Shown: in pieces, positions 56,129 to 64,000 of the stretch | How positions within the stretch are numbered: the first letter of the stretch is position 1 | Layout of the letters: each line of letters starts with the position of its first letter | From: Kitasatospora purpeofusca | Lineage (GTDB): Bacteria; Actinomycetota; Actinomycetes; Streptomycetales; Streptomycetaceae | DNA length: 64,000 nucleotides | Reading direction: 5' to 3' | Assembly: GCF_000718025.1 (NCBI RefSeq) | Contig: NZ_JODS01000044.1 | Span: 7,206-71,205 of the forward strand | The notes under the pieces: generated by a model | What the model was told of the DNA's origin: nothing | What the model saw: the letters and a program-made list of their open reading frames with translations, nothing else | The model's database searches: none | Position numbers and translations under genes: made by a program

Positions 56129-56539
56129 ATGCGAGGAGCGAAGAAGCGCGCGCGAGGGCTGCTACTGGCAGCACTGGCCACGGCGAGCCTCACAGCGGGC
56201 ACCGTGGCGGCGGCCGCACCGGCGAGCGCGGACAGTTGCATCAACGGGTGGTTCTGCCTCTACTACAACTCCAACGGAGGCGGTGCGTTCGTCAGGATCG
56301 GCGGGAACATCCCCAACCTGACGAACATCACGTTCAACGCCTGCGGCACCAACTGCAACGGCATCGGTGAGAGCGTCTGGAACAACGCCGGCTCGGCGCG
56401 GAACACCAACGACTTCTACGCAGCCACCGTCTTCTACCGGTTCAACTACCTGGGGGCGAGCGACTTCGTTCCGACCAACACCCTCAGCAACCTCCCCAGC
56501 ACGAGGAACGAGGACGCCTCGGTGCTGTTCGGGCCGTGA
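56129..56539 (+). CDS. Secreted peptidase inhibitor, family I36
   Basis: This 136-residue protein has a twin-basic signal peptide (MRGAKKRARGLLLAALATAS, cleavage near ASA-D) and a compact Cys-containing domain, DSCINGWFCLYYNSNGGGAF, typical of the SMPI-like I36 family. Three or four Cys (CINGWFC, ACGTNC) form disulfides. Members inhibit metalloproteases, as SMPI of Streptomyces nigrescens inhibits thermolysin. The ATG follows GAGGAGA. The next gene overlaps by GTGA. Confidence 0.85.
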   Translation: MRGAKKRARGLLLAALATASLTAGTVAAAAPASADSCINGWFCLYYNSNGGGAFVRIGGNIPNLTNITFNACGTNCNGIGESVWNNAGSARNTNDFYAATVFYRFNYLGASDFVPTNTLSNLPSTRNEDASVLFGP

Positions 56540-57366
56540 ACAGGCGGCCCGTACTGACGGCGTGCGCGGTCGCCGTCTGTGTCGCGGCCGGCGGAGCGGT
56601 GGGCTACACGGCCACCGCCGGGCGCGGCGCCGACGGTGCCGGGAGCACCCGGGCTGAGCTCCCGGTGCAGGCGTACCTGCTCACCTATCAGCAGCGCGAC
56701 GATCTGAACAGCGCCTACGAACGGCTGGTGGAGCGCTGCATGCGCGAACGGGGCGCGCCGATCCAGCCGCTGGTGCATGTGCGCCCGCCCCTGAAGAACT
56801 TCCTGGAACGGCGCTACGGCCTGACCGATCTGGAACAGGCCGAACGGTACGGCTACGGGCTCCCTCCGTCCGGGGACGCCGCCGCGCCACCGACCCCGCC
56901 GGAGCTCACCGACGCTCAACGCCTCGTCTTCGAGGGCACTCCGGGTGACGAGCAGCCGCCGCAGGGCTGCTCGGACTGGGCCGTCCAGCAGCTCGGCGAC
57001 ACCGCCAGGGTCCGGGAGACACCGGTCGCCATGGAACTGCAGCGGAAGTCGTGGGACGTGTCGGCCAAGGACTCCCGCGTCGTGGCGGCGACGGCCAGAT
57101 GGTCGTCATGCATGAGTGCGCTCGGCTACCACGCCTCCTCACCCGTGGACACGAGCGACAGGAAACCCGCCGACCAGGCGGCGGAGCGTGCACAGGCCGC
57201 CTCGGAAGTACGGTGCAGCCGTTCGTCCGGCGTCGTCCGCGAGTGGTTCGCAGTCGAGGCCGCGTACCAGGACGAGATGATCAAGCGGAACAAGGACGCT
57301 CTGTCGGCCGAACGGTCCGCCGCGCAGCGGGTCGCCGACCGGGCACGCGCGGTGCTCGACGGCTGA
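56536..57366 (+). CDS. Exported protein of unknown function
   Basis: This 276-residue protein starts at GTG overlapping the I36 stop. An N-terminal signal or anchor (LTACAVAVCVAAGGAVGYTA) is followed by a helical, soluble domain with few landmarks: AYERLVERCMRERGAPIQ, RYGLTDLEQAERYGYG, ARWSSCMSALGYH. It has four Cys after the leader. Proteins like this are common beside streptomycete secreted inhibitors and peptidases. Function is unknown. Confidence 0.75.
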   Translation: MNRRPVLTACAVAVCVAAGGAVGYTATAGRGADGAGSTRAELPVQAYLLTYQQRDDLNSAYERLVERCMRERGAPIQPLVHVRPPLKNFLERRYGLTDLEQAERYGYGLPPSGDAAAPPTPPELTDAQRLVFEGTPGDEQPPQGCSDWAVQQLGDTARVRETPVAMELQRKSWDVSAKDSRVVAATARWSSCMSALGYHASSPVDTSDRKPADQAAERAQAASEVRCSRSSGVVREWFAVEAAYQDEMIKRNKDALSAERSAAQRVADRARAVLDG

Positions 57367-57833
57367 CCGGGGCCGGCTGACGGCCGGGCGGGTGGCGCCG
57401 GACAGGCGGCTGGGCCGGGGCCGCCGCACGGGCACTCGTCACCAAGGGTGAGGGATTCGCTTCCAGGGCTTCGAGGTGATGAAGTCCACGGCGGCCGATC
57501 CGCGATCTTCGGTCCGAGTTCGGCGAATTCACCACAGCGGGCCAGGTCCGGGAGATCGCGGAGCTCGTCCCCCGGACCGGCCTTGTTCTCGTTCTCGCGC
57601 GGCTGACAATCAGCGCGGTTCGGCACAGCTGTGACTGTCCGTCGCGGTCGGAGAGGTGCTCACCGAGCCTCGCAGGTCACGAGGCTCGTCGTAGTCGGCG
57701 AATCCGCGCACGGATTCCGCCCTACTGGTTCACCACCGCCTGTTCCCGGGAGCAACCGATCACCAGCACCTGGCCGTACGTCGACAGGGAGGAAACTCAC
57801 GGTGCCGGGGTCGGAGGGCCCCTGGCCAGGGGG
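57367..57833. other. No gene seen
   Basis: Nothing coding is supported. A short perfect palindrome CCCCTGGCCAGGGG at 57816-57829 lies just past the stop of the small minus-strand gene and could help termination. Confidence 0.4.
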
Positions 57834-57983
57834 TCAGCGGCGGTGACGGGCCGGGCCGCGGCGGCCGGGCCCGGCGGTCACGAGCCGGCGGGCTCCGCGG
57901 TGACGCCCGATCGGGCTCGTGGACATCACGACGGCCGCCACGGCGACGAGCGCCGGTAACGCGAGCAACAGCAGGATCATCAT
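57834..57983 (-). CDS. Small single-helix membrane peptide
   Basis: This 49-residue frame, MMILLLLALPALVAVAAVVM and then STSPIGRHRGARR, has a GGAGG site eight bases before the ATG. A single hydrophobic helix followed by a basic tail is typical of tiny membrane proteins. The larger surrounding frame has no good start. Function is unknown. Confidence 0.6.
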   Translation of the reverse strand: MMILLLLALPALVAVAAVVMSTSPIGRHRGARRLVTAGPGRRGPARHRR

Positions 57984-58183
57984 GAGCGGGCCTCCACAGG
58001 TGTCCGGTGCCGCATCGCCTGCCCCGTCCCTCCGCACCCACACCCCGGACCACTCGAACGGTTGCTGGCCGAACCCCGCCCGGCCGGCACACCGCCGGAA
58101 CAGGAGAAGTCGCACGAATGCGTCCCCGATCGCCGGGTAGCCGCCCCTGCGTCACAGCAGGAACAACCGACGAGGAGGCAGTT

Positions 58184-58537
58184 GTGAGCAGCGGACTGTG
58201 GGGCTACGAAGGTGCCGGGGGCTACGTGGCGGGCAGCGACCTGACCGGCTTCCGGGTCGAGGCGACCGACGGCCACATCGGCAAGGTGGACAAGCACACC
58301 GAGGACGTCGACACCGCCCACATCGTGGTGGACACCGGCCCGTGGATCTTCGGCCGCGAGGTCCTCCTCCCGGCCGGCACCATCACCCGCGTCGACACGG
58401 ACGCCAAGACCGTATGGGTCGGCCGCACCAAGGAGGACATCAAGAACTCACCCGAGTTCGACAAGGACAAGCACACCGACGACCCGGAGTACCGCCGGCA
58501 GGTCAGCGACTACTACACCGACGGCGGGCACCTCTGA
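58184..58537 (+). CDS. PRC-barrel domain protein
   Basis: This 117-residue soluble protein has DLTGFRVEATDGHIGKVDKH, TAHIVVDTGPWIFGREVLLP and VWVGRTKEDIKNSPEFDKDK, the PRC-barrel plus the short acidic tail seen in actinomycete stress proteins. GTG at 58184 follows GAGGAGG. The IS5 relic begins only 20 bases after its stop. Function is unknown; related proteins are stress-associated. Confidence 0.88.
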   Translation: MSSGLWGYEGAGGYVAGSDLTGFRVEATDGHIGKVDKHTEDVDTAHIVVDTGPWIFGREVLLPAGTITRVDTDAKTVWVGRTKEDIKNSPEFDKDKHTDDPEYRRQVSDYYTDGGHL

Positions 58538-58557
58538 CCCAGACAGTTTCGTTTAGA

Positions 58558-58764
58558 TCATCGAGCGGACCAGAGGAAGATTCCCGCGATGTGGAGCCCG
58601 GCCAGGCAGATGGTCGCGGTCTCTCTCACGGTCGAAGGCGGGCGGGCGGCCTCCACGGCTGCCGCGTCGCACCCGGTGGGCCCGTTGGTCCGCCGGAACG
58701 GGAATCACCGTCCGGATGCCCCGCCTGCGCAGATGGTCGCGGACGGCACGCGAGGAGTACGCCT
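58558..58764 (-). pseudogene. IS5-family transposase, C-terminal part of the split copy
   Basis: The minus strand reads YSSRAVRDHLRRRGIRTVIP, VPADQRAHRVRRGSRGGRPP, then, after an internal deletion and frame change, ICLAGLHIAGIFLWSAR and a stop at 58558. It continues the N-terminal part found at 60369 and beyond. The two halves join exactly if the IS110 element is removed. Confidence 0.85.
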
Positions 58765-59105
58765 AATAGGCATTGAGGGCTGGGAGTTGGATCAGCCCTG
58801 GCAGGGGCCGAGCGAGACGTCTTGCTGTATGCCGCGCTTCGAGCGCTTCGACAAGAGCGATGCGTGCGCGGCCCCTGCCGCTTGGGACTCGGCCGCCGTA
58901 GCGTGCCGTGGTTCGAGCCGTTCCCAGGGCCACCTCTTGATCAGCCGGAGCCGTGGAGCTCTTCACGAGAGCGAGGACCCTGGGAACAGCTGGGGCCACG
59001 GACGGCTGATGGGGTGGTGCGCCGGCGAGCGCTTCTATTAGGTCGCCGAGTGGTCCTGCCGCGGCTCGACGCCGGCGGACAGCGAAGGATCGAGAAGAGG
59101 CGCGA
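58765..59105 (+). ncRNA. Left-end non-coding region of the IS110 element, candidate bridge RNA
   Basis: IS110-group elements with a long non-coding left end encode a structured bridge RNA there that pairs with target and donor DNA (known for IS621). This 341-base region lies upstream of the transposase and includes several potential short hairpins, for example around 58791-58812 (CAGCCCTGGCAGGGGC). I could not fold it or assign the guide loops by eye, so this is a positional prediction. Confidence 0.45.
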
Positions 59106-60347
59106 ATGCACGTGACCTGCGGAATCGACTGGGCCGAAGACCATCATGATGTGGCGGTGGTCGACTCCGATGCCCGCCTGCTCGGCAAGCTCAGGATCAG
59201 TGACGACGCGGCGGGCTTCCAGGACCTGCTGCGTCTGCTCGCCGAGCACGGAGACACTCCCGACGAACCGATTCCGATCGCGATCGAGACCTCCCGGGGT
59301 CTGCTCGTCGCCTGCCTGCGCGCTTCCGGCCGACGCGTCTACGCGATCAACCCGATGGCGGTGGCCCGCTATCGCGACCGGCACACCGCCTCCCGCAAGA
59401 AGTCCGACCACCAGGACGCCGTCGTCCTGGCGAACATCCTCCGGACCGACGCGGAGCTCCACCGGCCTCTGCCGGGCGACTCCGACCTGGTCAGGGCGAT
59501 CGCCGTCCTGGCCCGCGCCCAGCAGGACGCGGTCTGGGACCGCACCCGCGCCCACAACCGGCTCCGGTCCCACCTGCGTGAGTACTACCCGGCGATCCTC
59601 GAGGCGTTCGCCGACAAGCGGGAGCGGCTGCTGGCGCGGGAGGCCCGCGCAATCCTGGCAGTCGCCCCCACACCCGGCGAGGCCGGCCGGCTCACCCGCA
59701 GCCGGCTCAAGGCCGCCGTCACCCGCTCGGGCCGGCAACGGCGGATCGACGCCGAGACAGACAGGCTCCTCGAGGTGTTCCGTCGCACCCGGCTCCGCCA
59801 ACCGGCCCTGGTGGAAGCGGCGATGGGACGCCAGACCCTCGCACTGCTCGCCCAGCTCGACGCGGCCTGCCGGGCCTGCGACGACCTGGCCCGGGCGACC
59901 GAGGAACTCTTCCTGCAGCATCCCGACGCGGAGATCATCACCAGCTTCCCCGGTCTGGCCGTGCTCACCGGCGCCCGGATCCTGGCGGAGATCGGCGACG
60001 ACCGCACCCGGTTCGACACCGCCCGGGACCTGAAGGCCTACGCCGGAAGCGCCCCGGTCACGCGTGAATCCGGCCGCAGCCGCCGCGTCAGCCACCGCCG
60101 GATCAAGAACAGCCGACTCGCCGCCACCGGCCGGCACTGGGCCTTCGCCGCGCTCACCGCCTCACCCGGTGCTCACGCCCACTACAACCGGCGACGTGAG
60201 TCGGGCGACCGCTACTACGCAGCCCTCCGCCACCTGTTCAACCGCATGATCGGCCAACTTCATCACTGTCTGACCATTCGCCAGAAGTTCGACGAAGCCA
60301 TCGCTTTCACCCCGCCGACGAAGCCCCACCTTGCCATCGCGGCTTGA
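59106..60347 (+). CDS. IS110-family transposase (recombinase)
   Basis: This 413-residue intact protein has the N-terminal RuvC-like DEDD domain (CGIDWAEDHHDVAVVDSDAR, IAIETSRGLLVACLRASGRR, KKSDHQDAVVLANILR with the acidic residues) and the C-terminal transposase_20 domain with the conserved Ser region (IITSFPGLAVLTGARILAEI, YAGSAPVTRESGRSRRVSHR). The length matches the family. It catalyses insertion without terminal inverted repeats. The complete frame suggests the element could still be active. Confidence 0.95.
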   Translation: MHVTCGIDWAEDHHDVAVVDSDARLLGKLRISDDAAGFQDLLRLLAEHGDTPDEPIPIAIETSRGLLVACLRASGRRVYAINPMAVARYRDRHTASRKKSDHQDAVVLANILRTDAELHRPLPGDSDLVRAIAVLARAQQDAVWDRTRAHNRLRSHLREYYPAILEAFADKRERLLAREARAILAVAPTPGEAGRLTRSRLKAAVTRSGRQRRIDAETDRLLEVFRRTRLRQPALVEAAMGRQTLALLAQLDAACRACDDLARATEELFLQHPDAEIITSFPGLAVLTGARILAEIGDDRTRFDTARDLKAYAGSAPVTRESGRSRRVSHRRIKNSRLAATGRHWAFAALTASPGAHAHYNRRRESGDRYYAALRHLFNRMIGQLHHCLTIRQKFDEAIAFTPPTKPHLAIAA

Positions 60348-60368
60348 CCTCATAACTGCATGGGGTGT

Positions 60369-60840
60369 CTTGTCGGCCAGGACGACGTCCGGCCGGGTTC
60401 GGGGCCGCCCTCGCGGTCGGGGAACACGCAGGCGGGCCATCACGGCGGTGAACGCGGGTGCGTCGCCGGCTTGGCCCGCGGTGAGGACGAACGCCGGCGG
60501 GCGGCACCGGCCGTCCGCTGCCAGGTGGATCTTCGTGGTCAGCCCGCCGCGGGACCGCCCGATCGCGTGCTCGTCCGGCTCTCCGGCCGGGGCCCCCTTT
60601 TGCGGGCCCCGGCCGCATGCTGGTGTGCTCGCACGATTGTGGAGTCCACCGAGACCGCCCGGTCCAGCTCCTCGTCGGCGTCGGCCTGGGCCATCAGCGC
60701 GACGAACACCGTTCCCAGGTCCCATCGACGGCCCACGTCCGAAGCCGGTTGTAGACGCCCCGCCAGTTGCCGTACCTCTCCGGCGCGCACGTCCCTCCCG
60801 TGCCACCGCTGCGATCCAGGCTCACGCGGGCAGGCCGTCG
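60369..60840 (-). pseudogene. IS5-family transposase, N-terminal part of the split copy
   Basis: Minus-strand frames read DLGTVFVALMAQADADEELD, VSVDSTIVRAHQHAAGARKR (first catalytic Asp in VDST), then DEHAIGRSRGGLTTKIHLAA, AFVLTAGQAGDAPAFTAVMA and PDVVLADK at the IS110 junction. There is a frameshift near 60600. The N-terminus is indistinct. Confidence 0.85.
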
Positions 60841-60929
60841 CAGGAGCGCCCGAAGCCCCTAACCCGGACTTCGGTCCGGGTGGATCCCGTCAACAGTCAG
60901 AGCGAGAATGGCCCTGCCTGCGGGGAACC

Positions 60930-61379
60930 TCACGGTGTCTCCGGCGGGATGATCGAACGTGGGCGGGTCGGCGAAGGACGCGAAGGGCCGGTGTCCGCGG
61001 GCGCACTGTCCTGTGGTGAGCCTTCGGCGCTCTCGCCGAGGCGCCCGACTTCGGCGGTCAGTTCGTCGATACGGCGGTTGAGGGCCTGGATGCACACCAG
61101 CGAGACGCCGAGACCGTCGACGACGGGGATGGTGGTGTCGTCCCCGTTGAAGCCGAAGGCGGCGTGCCAGTCCTGGGCCATCGGCCCGAGGTGGCGCACG
61201 TCTTCGGGCTCCCACAGGTAGCTCCAGGTGCTGACGGGCAGCGCGGCCACGGTCTCCAGGACCGTGAAGCCGTTGACCGCACCGACCGGGGCCACCGCGC
61301 CACTCTCCCGCGCTCCGGCCGGACGACGAGTCGGGGTGTTGTGGTCAGCCGTCCGGGAGCGGCGGCGGAAGACGCCCAC
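60930..61379 (-). pseudogene. S74/ICA chaperone domain, separated C-terminal part
   Basis: The frame contains VLETVAALPVSTWSYLWEPE, DVRHLGPMAQDWHAAFGFNG and LGVSLVCIQALNRRIDELTA, the core of the intramolecular chaperone (Peptidase_S74) domain. The domain's usual first segment (SDRGLKKDVIPVDWSR) is in the next upstream frame and ends with a stop at 61382. So one gene seems broken by a frameshift and about 100 inserted bases; a separately translated second part starting at GTG 61379 is less likely. Confidence 0.65.
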
Positions 61380-61381
61380 CT

Positions 61382-61897
61382 CTATCGGCTCCAGTCGACC
61401 GGGATGACGTCCTTCTTCAGTCCACGGTCGCTGAAGAGAAGGCTGCCATCGTCCCCGACGGTGATCGCTCCATGCGCGCTGGCCGGTGTATGAACGCCGT
61501 CACCGAGCAGGACGGCGTCGTAGCCTGCCAGCAATTCCTGGACTGTGCCGGGGCCGAGGTTCTCCGGCGCGGAGATCGCGGCGATGCCGCTGTGGTTCGT
61601 GTAGGCCGCCCCCAGCAGTCGACCTCCGGTGGTGTAGAACTGGACCTGAACGCCGCGGACGGGCTCTCCGGAGACGGCGTCGACGACGGTCGCGCTGATG
61701 TTCTCCAGCTGCATCTGCGTAATGTTCAACGAGCCCTGGCTCGCGGCGATGTTGACCGGCTGGAGGCTGGGGCATTCCGCGCCGGTACACGGCGAGGCCG
61801 GCGGGGTCGCCGCCGACGCGACGGCGCCGCTCCCCACGCCCAGCGGCACCAGAGCCGCTGCCATCACGGTGATGGTCCTACGACCCAAAGAGGCCAT
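61382..61897 (-). CDS. Exported protein ending in the start of an S74/ICA domain
   Basis: The 171 residues begin with a signal peptide (LGRRTITVMAAALVPLGVGS, cleavage near ASA-A), followed by a carboxypeptidase-regulatory-like beta domain (ATVVDAVSGEPVRGVQVQFY, GIAAISAPENLGPGTVQELL), and end SDRGLKKDVIPVDWSR. The last stretch is the opening of the S74 chaperone domain that continues in another frame at 60930-61379. The ATG at 61897 follows TTGGAG. The gene is probably truncated by a frameshift. The intact form would be a secreted self-processing beta-fibre protein. Confidence 0.7.
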   Translation of the reverse strand: MASLGRRTITVMAAALVPLGVGSGAVASAATPPASPCTGAECPSLQPVNIAASQGSLNITQMQLENISATVVDAVSGEPVRGVQVQFYTTGGRLLGAAYTNHSGIAAISAPENLGPGTVQELLAGYDAVLLGDGVHTPASAHGAITVGDDGSLLFSDRGLKKDVIPVDWSR

Positions 61898-62602
61898 TTC
61901 CACTCCAAGTTGAATAGCCCACTCGCATTCCGAACAGCGCACTACGGCTGGGACGAGCGGGGCGCGCGTGCGGCACGCGACGAGTGCCGCCCTCTCCCCG
62001 GGCGACGCAAATGAGCGTACGGGCAGTAATCCGGCCCGACCGCGTGCCCATTGGGAGTACGCACAATCTGATGAATCATCAGCAGCGCGATGACGAACGC
62101 ACTCGACGAAATGAGGGCACGCCGGCGACCGGTCGGCGGGCGGACACTCGGCGCCCGGCCGTCGCACCGGGCGAGGTGCGGCAGCTCTACAAGGATCTCG
62201 ACGGTCGACGAGGTCCGGATCGGCTCGGCAGCGGACCTCGACCGGGCCATGCCGCTGCTGCGGGCGGGCTTCGGCGCGGTCGCCGTTCGGCGAGGTCGTG
62301 CGGCCCCGTGGACGGCCCCCGACAATCGGGCTGTACCCGTCGGTGACACCCAAGTCCGGCCTCCCGTGCGTGGCGGCCTCGCTGCGCCGACCGGCCGTCG
62401 GTGGCCCCTGGCCCACTCCCGGCCATAGCACTACGGGCCGTCAGGGAACTGCCCGCCGTGTACGGCCTCGGCGACGTCGACGGTCTCGGGGCGGGCGTGC
62501 CACTCACCGGGGAGCCGGGGGAAGCCGCACGCCGAACGCAACAGGCCAGGCCGGCCGCCTGACAAACTGTCGGCGACCGGCCCCGGGGGGCGTGAGTCCT
62601 GT
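61898..62602. other. No intact gene; possible relics
   Basis: The plus strand near 62200-62290 reads STVDEVRIGSAADLDRAMPL and LRAGFGAVAVRR, which looks like a fragment of an acetyltransferase-type protein but has no open continuation. Nothing else is supported. Confidence 0.35.
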
Positions 62603-63602
62603 TCAGCTGGTCTTGAACTTCCAGCCACCGAGGGAGGCCCACTGGCTCCAGCGGCTGCCGTTGATGTTGTAGGCGTGGGAGATGACGCCGTCGGTGCCGA
62701 TGGCGATTGTAGGCGGCAGTCGGGCTGCCGGCGAACTTGTACTCGGGGCCGAGGGTGCTCCAGCCGCTCCACTGGCCACCGTTGAACAGGTAGTTGTGGG
62801 AGATCACGCCGTCCGTACCGGTCGCGAACACCTCGGTGACCTTGTTCACGGGGTTGTAGACCACGGCGGGGTTCGAGGCGAAGCGGTAGTCCGGGCCGAA
62901 GGTGGACCAGTTGGACGAACTTGTAGTCCCTGTTCATCGGCTGCCAACCGGACCAGGGCCCGGCGTTCATGTTGTACGTATGGTTGATCACACCGTCCGT
63001 ACCGATACCGAAGAGCTCGATGGCGTTGGTGGCGGCGTTGAACACCGCGGTCGGACTTGGGCGTCGCCCGCCTCGCCCTGGTAGCGGTCGGGGTAGGCCG
63101 ACTGCTGGACACCCTGACAGACAGTGCCGATCTGCTGGCTCTGCCACGTCCCACCCGGGTAGGTCCGCAGCATCGCGTTGATGAACGCGGTGGTCGACCA
63201 GGCCGGGTTCAGCCGCTGCTCGGTGGTGCCCCAGAAGTCCTGCTGCTGGAAGAGGCCGACACTGGTGTGGTCCAGCACGTTCGGGTTGTTCTGCAGGGTG
63301 GTCTCGACGATGGCGGTGGCCACGGCGATGACCACCGCCCGGTCCGGCAGCCCGAGGTCGCGGACGGTGGCGGCGATGGCCCGGGCACAGGAGACCCGGT
63401 ACGAGGTCATGGCGTGGGCGAGCGTGCCGCTGAGCACCTGGTTGAGCTGGGCGGCGGCCGCGGCGTCGGCGCCGGTCACCGTCCCGCAGGAGCGGTTGGG
63501 GAGCAACGCGTGAGCCGGGGAGACTCCGACCGAGCCCGCTCCGACGACGGTTGCGGCCGCGAGGGTCAGGGCGTGCAGGCTGCGCTGGATGCGGCGGTTC
63601 AT
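62603..63602 (-). pseudogene. Secreted lysozyme-like / PLL-repeat protein, frameshifted
   Basis: An ATG at 63602 gives a signal peptide (SLHALTLAAATVVGAGSVGV, then SPAHA) and a domain with AIAATVRDLGLPDRAVVIAV, NPNVLDHTSVGLFQQQDFWG (lysozyme-like) to about residue 190. The frame then shifts near 63050 into PTAVFNAATNAIELFGIGTD with INHTYNMNAGPWSGWQPMNR, shifts again near 62915, and later near 62710. The repeats (about 45 residues, GTDGVISHNY, GGQWSGWSTLG) are lectin-like beta-propeller blades. Three frame changes make a pseudogene, or a poorly sequenced gene. Confidence 0.7.
62605..62912. repeat. Near-identical copy of 63696-64000
   Basis: This stretch and 63696-64000 match almost base for base over about 300 bases. 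The exceptions are a short insertion of about 7 bases near 62706 and local changes near 62725-62740. They encode the same blade repeats and C-terminus. Confidence 0.85.
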
Positions 63603-63693
63603 AAGGGTTCTCGCTCCTGGTGACGGGGGGACGGGAATAAGGCGAGCGGTGCCGGCCGCCGGTGGCAGGCGGGAACCGCTGCGCGGGCCGCGT

Positions 63694-64000
63694 TCAGGTG
63701 GTCTTGAACTTCCAGCCACCGAGGGAGGCCCACTGGCTCCAGCGGCTGCCGTTGATGTTGTAGGCGTGGGAGATGACGCCGTCGGTGCCGATGGCGACGG
63801 CAGTCGGGCTCCCGTTGAAGTGGAAGGCCGGGCCGAGGGTGCTCCAGCCGCTCCACTGGCCGCCGTTGAACAGGTAGTTGTGGGAGATCACGCCGTCCGT
63901 CCCGGTCGCGAACACCTCGGTGACCTTGTTCACGGGGTTGTAGACCACGGCGGGGTTCGAGGCGAAGCGGTAGTCCGGGCCGAAGGTGGACCAGTTGGAC
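63694..64000 (-). CDS. PLL-type repeat protein, C-terminal part
   Basis: This open frame runs in from beyond the right edge and ends at 63694. It encodes two blade repeats, NPAVVYNPVNKVTEVFATGT with DGVISHNYLFNGGQWSGWST, and PTAVAIGTDGVISHAYNING, ending WASLGGWKFKTT. It is a tandem paralogue of the pseudogene at 62603-63602, and unlike it the reading frame is intact. The second repeat is shortened by about 14 residues in frame. The family binds sugars in known cases (PLL/fucose lectins). Confidence 0.75.
   Translation of the reverse strand, partial: SNWSTFGPDYRFASNPAVVYNPVNKVTEVFATGTDGVISHNYLFNGGQWSGWSTLGPAFHFNGSPTAVAIGTDGVISHAYNINGSRWSQWASLGGWKFKTT

Larger units (their letters stand above)
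58765..60370 (+). mobile_element. Complete IS110-family element inserted in an IS5 relic
   Basis: Removing 58765-60370 restores a continuous IS5 transposase (LADK|AYSSR). The left flank ends GTACGCCT and the right flank begins CTTGTCGG, so the two share a CT core dinucleotide (58763-58764 and 60369-60370). The element is about 1,606 bases: a 341-base left non-coding end, the transposase, and 23 bases of right end. There are no inverted repeats, as expected for IS110. Confidence 0.85.

Overview
The window is high-GC DNA from an actinomycete, almost certainly Streptomycetaceae (Streptomyces or Kitasatospora). The evidence is the GC-rich third codon positions, frequent GTG/TTG starts, GGAGG-type ribosome sites, and families typical of the group: ImuA-like protein, I36 protease inhibitor, PRC-barrel protein, Ser/Thr kinase and a small protein resembling DUF6296. 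I recognised no rRNA, tRNA or CRISPR array.

Positions 1-24300 hold the most important locus. It is a tightly packed minus-strand run of 18 genes, read from 21189 down past the left edge. In order: a sedoheptulose-7-phosphate cyclase of the 2-epi-5-epi-valiolone synthase type, a cupin, a class III aminotransferase, an ABC-2 exporter (ATPase and two permeases), a maltokinase-like kinase, a starch-synthase-like glycosyltransferase, a GlgC-like nucleotidyltransferase, a ROK kinase, an RmlD-like reductase, a Nudix hydrolase, a second paralogous glycosyltransferase, a HAD phosphatase, an amylomaltase (malQ), a PfkB kinase, a GMC oxidoreductase and an aldo/keto reductase. A divergent GH13 alpha-glucosidase and a LacI-family regulator follow. 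LacI-type palindromes lie in the divergent promoter region and again before the PfkB gene. I read this as a biosynthetic cluster for an aminocyclitol pseudo-oligosaccharide related in logic to acarbose, validamycin and salbostatin, but with a different tailoring set. The cyclase would make the cyclitol. The ROK/PfkB kinases, nucleotidyltransferase and glycosyltransferases would activate and couple it. MalQ and alpha-glucosidase would handle maltodextrins, and the ABC-2 system would export the product.

Positions 25000-30600 carry a PASTA-less Ser/Thr kinase, a secreted protein, a glycine-rich collagen-like protein with two decayed relatives, and IS5- and IS1380-type transposase remnants. Positions 30604-37926 are one 2,440-residue protein with several LamG-like domains. 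Positions 38100-48500 hold small regulators (a leaderless winged-helix gene with a palindromic promoter, a STAS protein, a TetR gene with twin operators), secreted proteins, a PD-(D/E)XK-like protein and a histone-like basic protein, among several frameshifted relics.

Positions 49600-54450 form a membrane-lipid neighbourhood: PAP2 phosphatase, YihY/BrkB protein, a PAP2-diacylglycerol kinase fusion and a divergent cardiolipin-synthase-like PLD. Positions 55000-58540 hold an AraC regulator, an I36 protease inhibitor with a coupled exported protein, and a PRC-barrel protein.

Positions 58540-60850 are an IS5-family transposase relic split cleanly by an intact IS110-family element. The split lets the IS110 ends be read to the base, with a CT dinucleotide core. 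Positions 60900-64000 hold a frameshifted S74/ICA-domain protein and two copies of a carbohydrate-binding-like repeat protein, one decayed and one running off the right edge.
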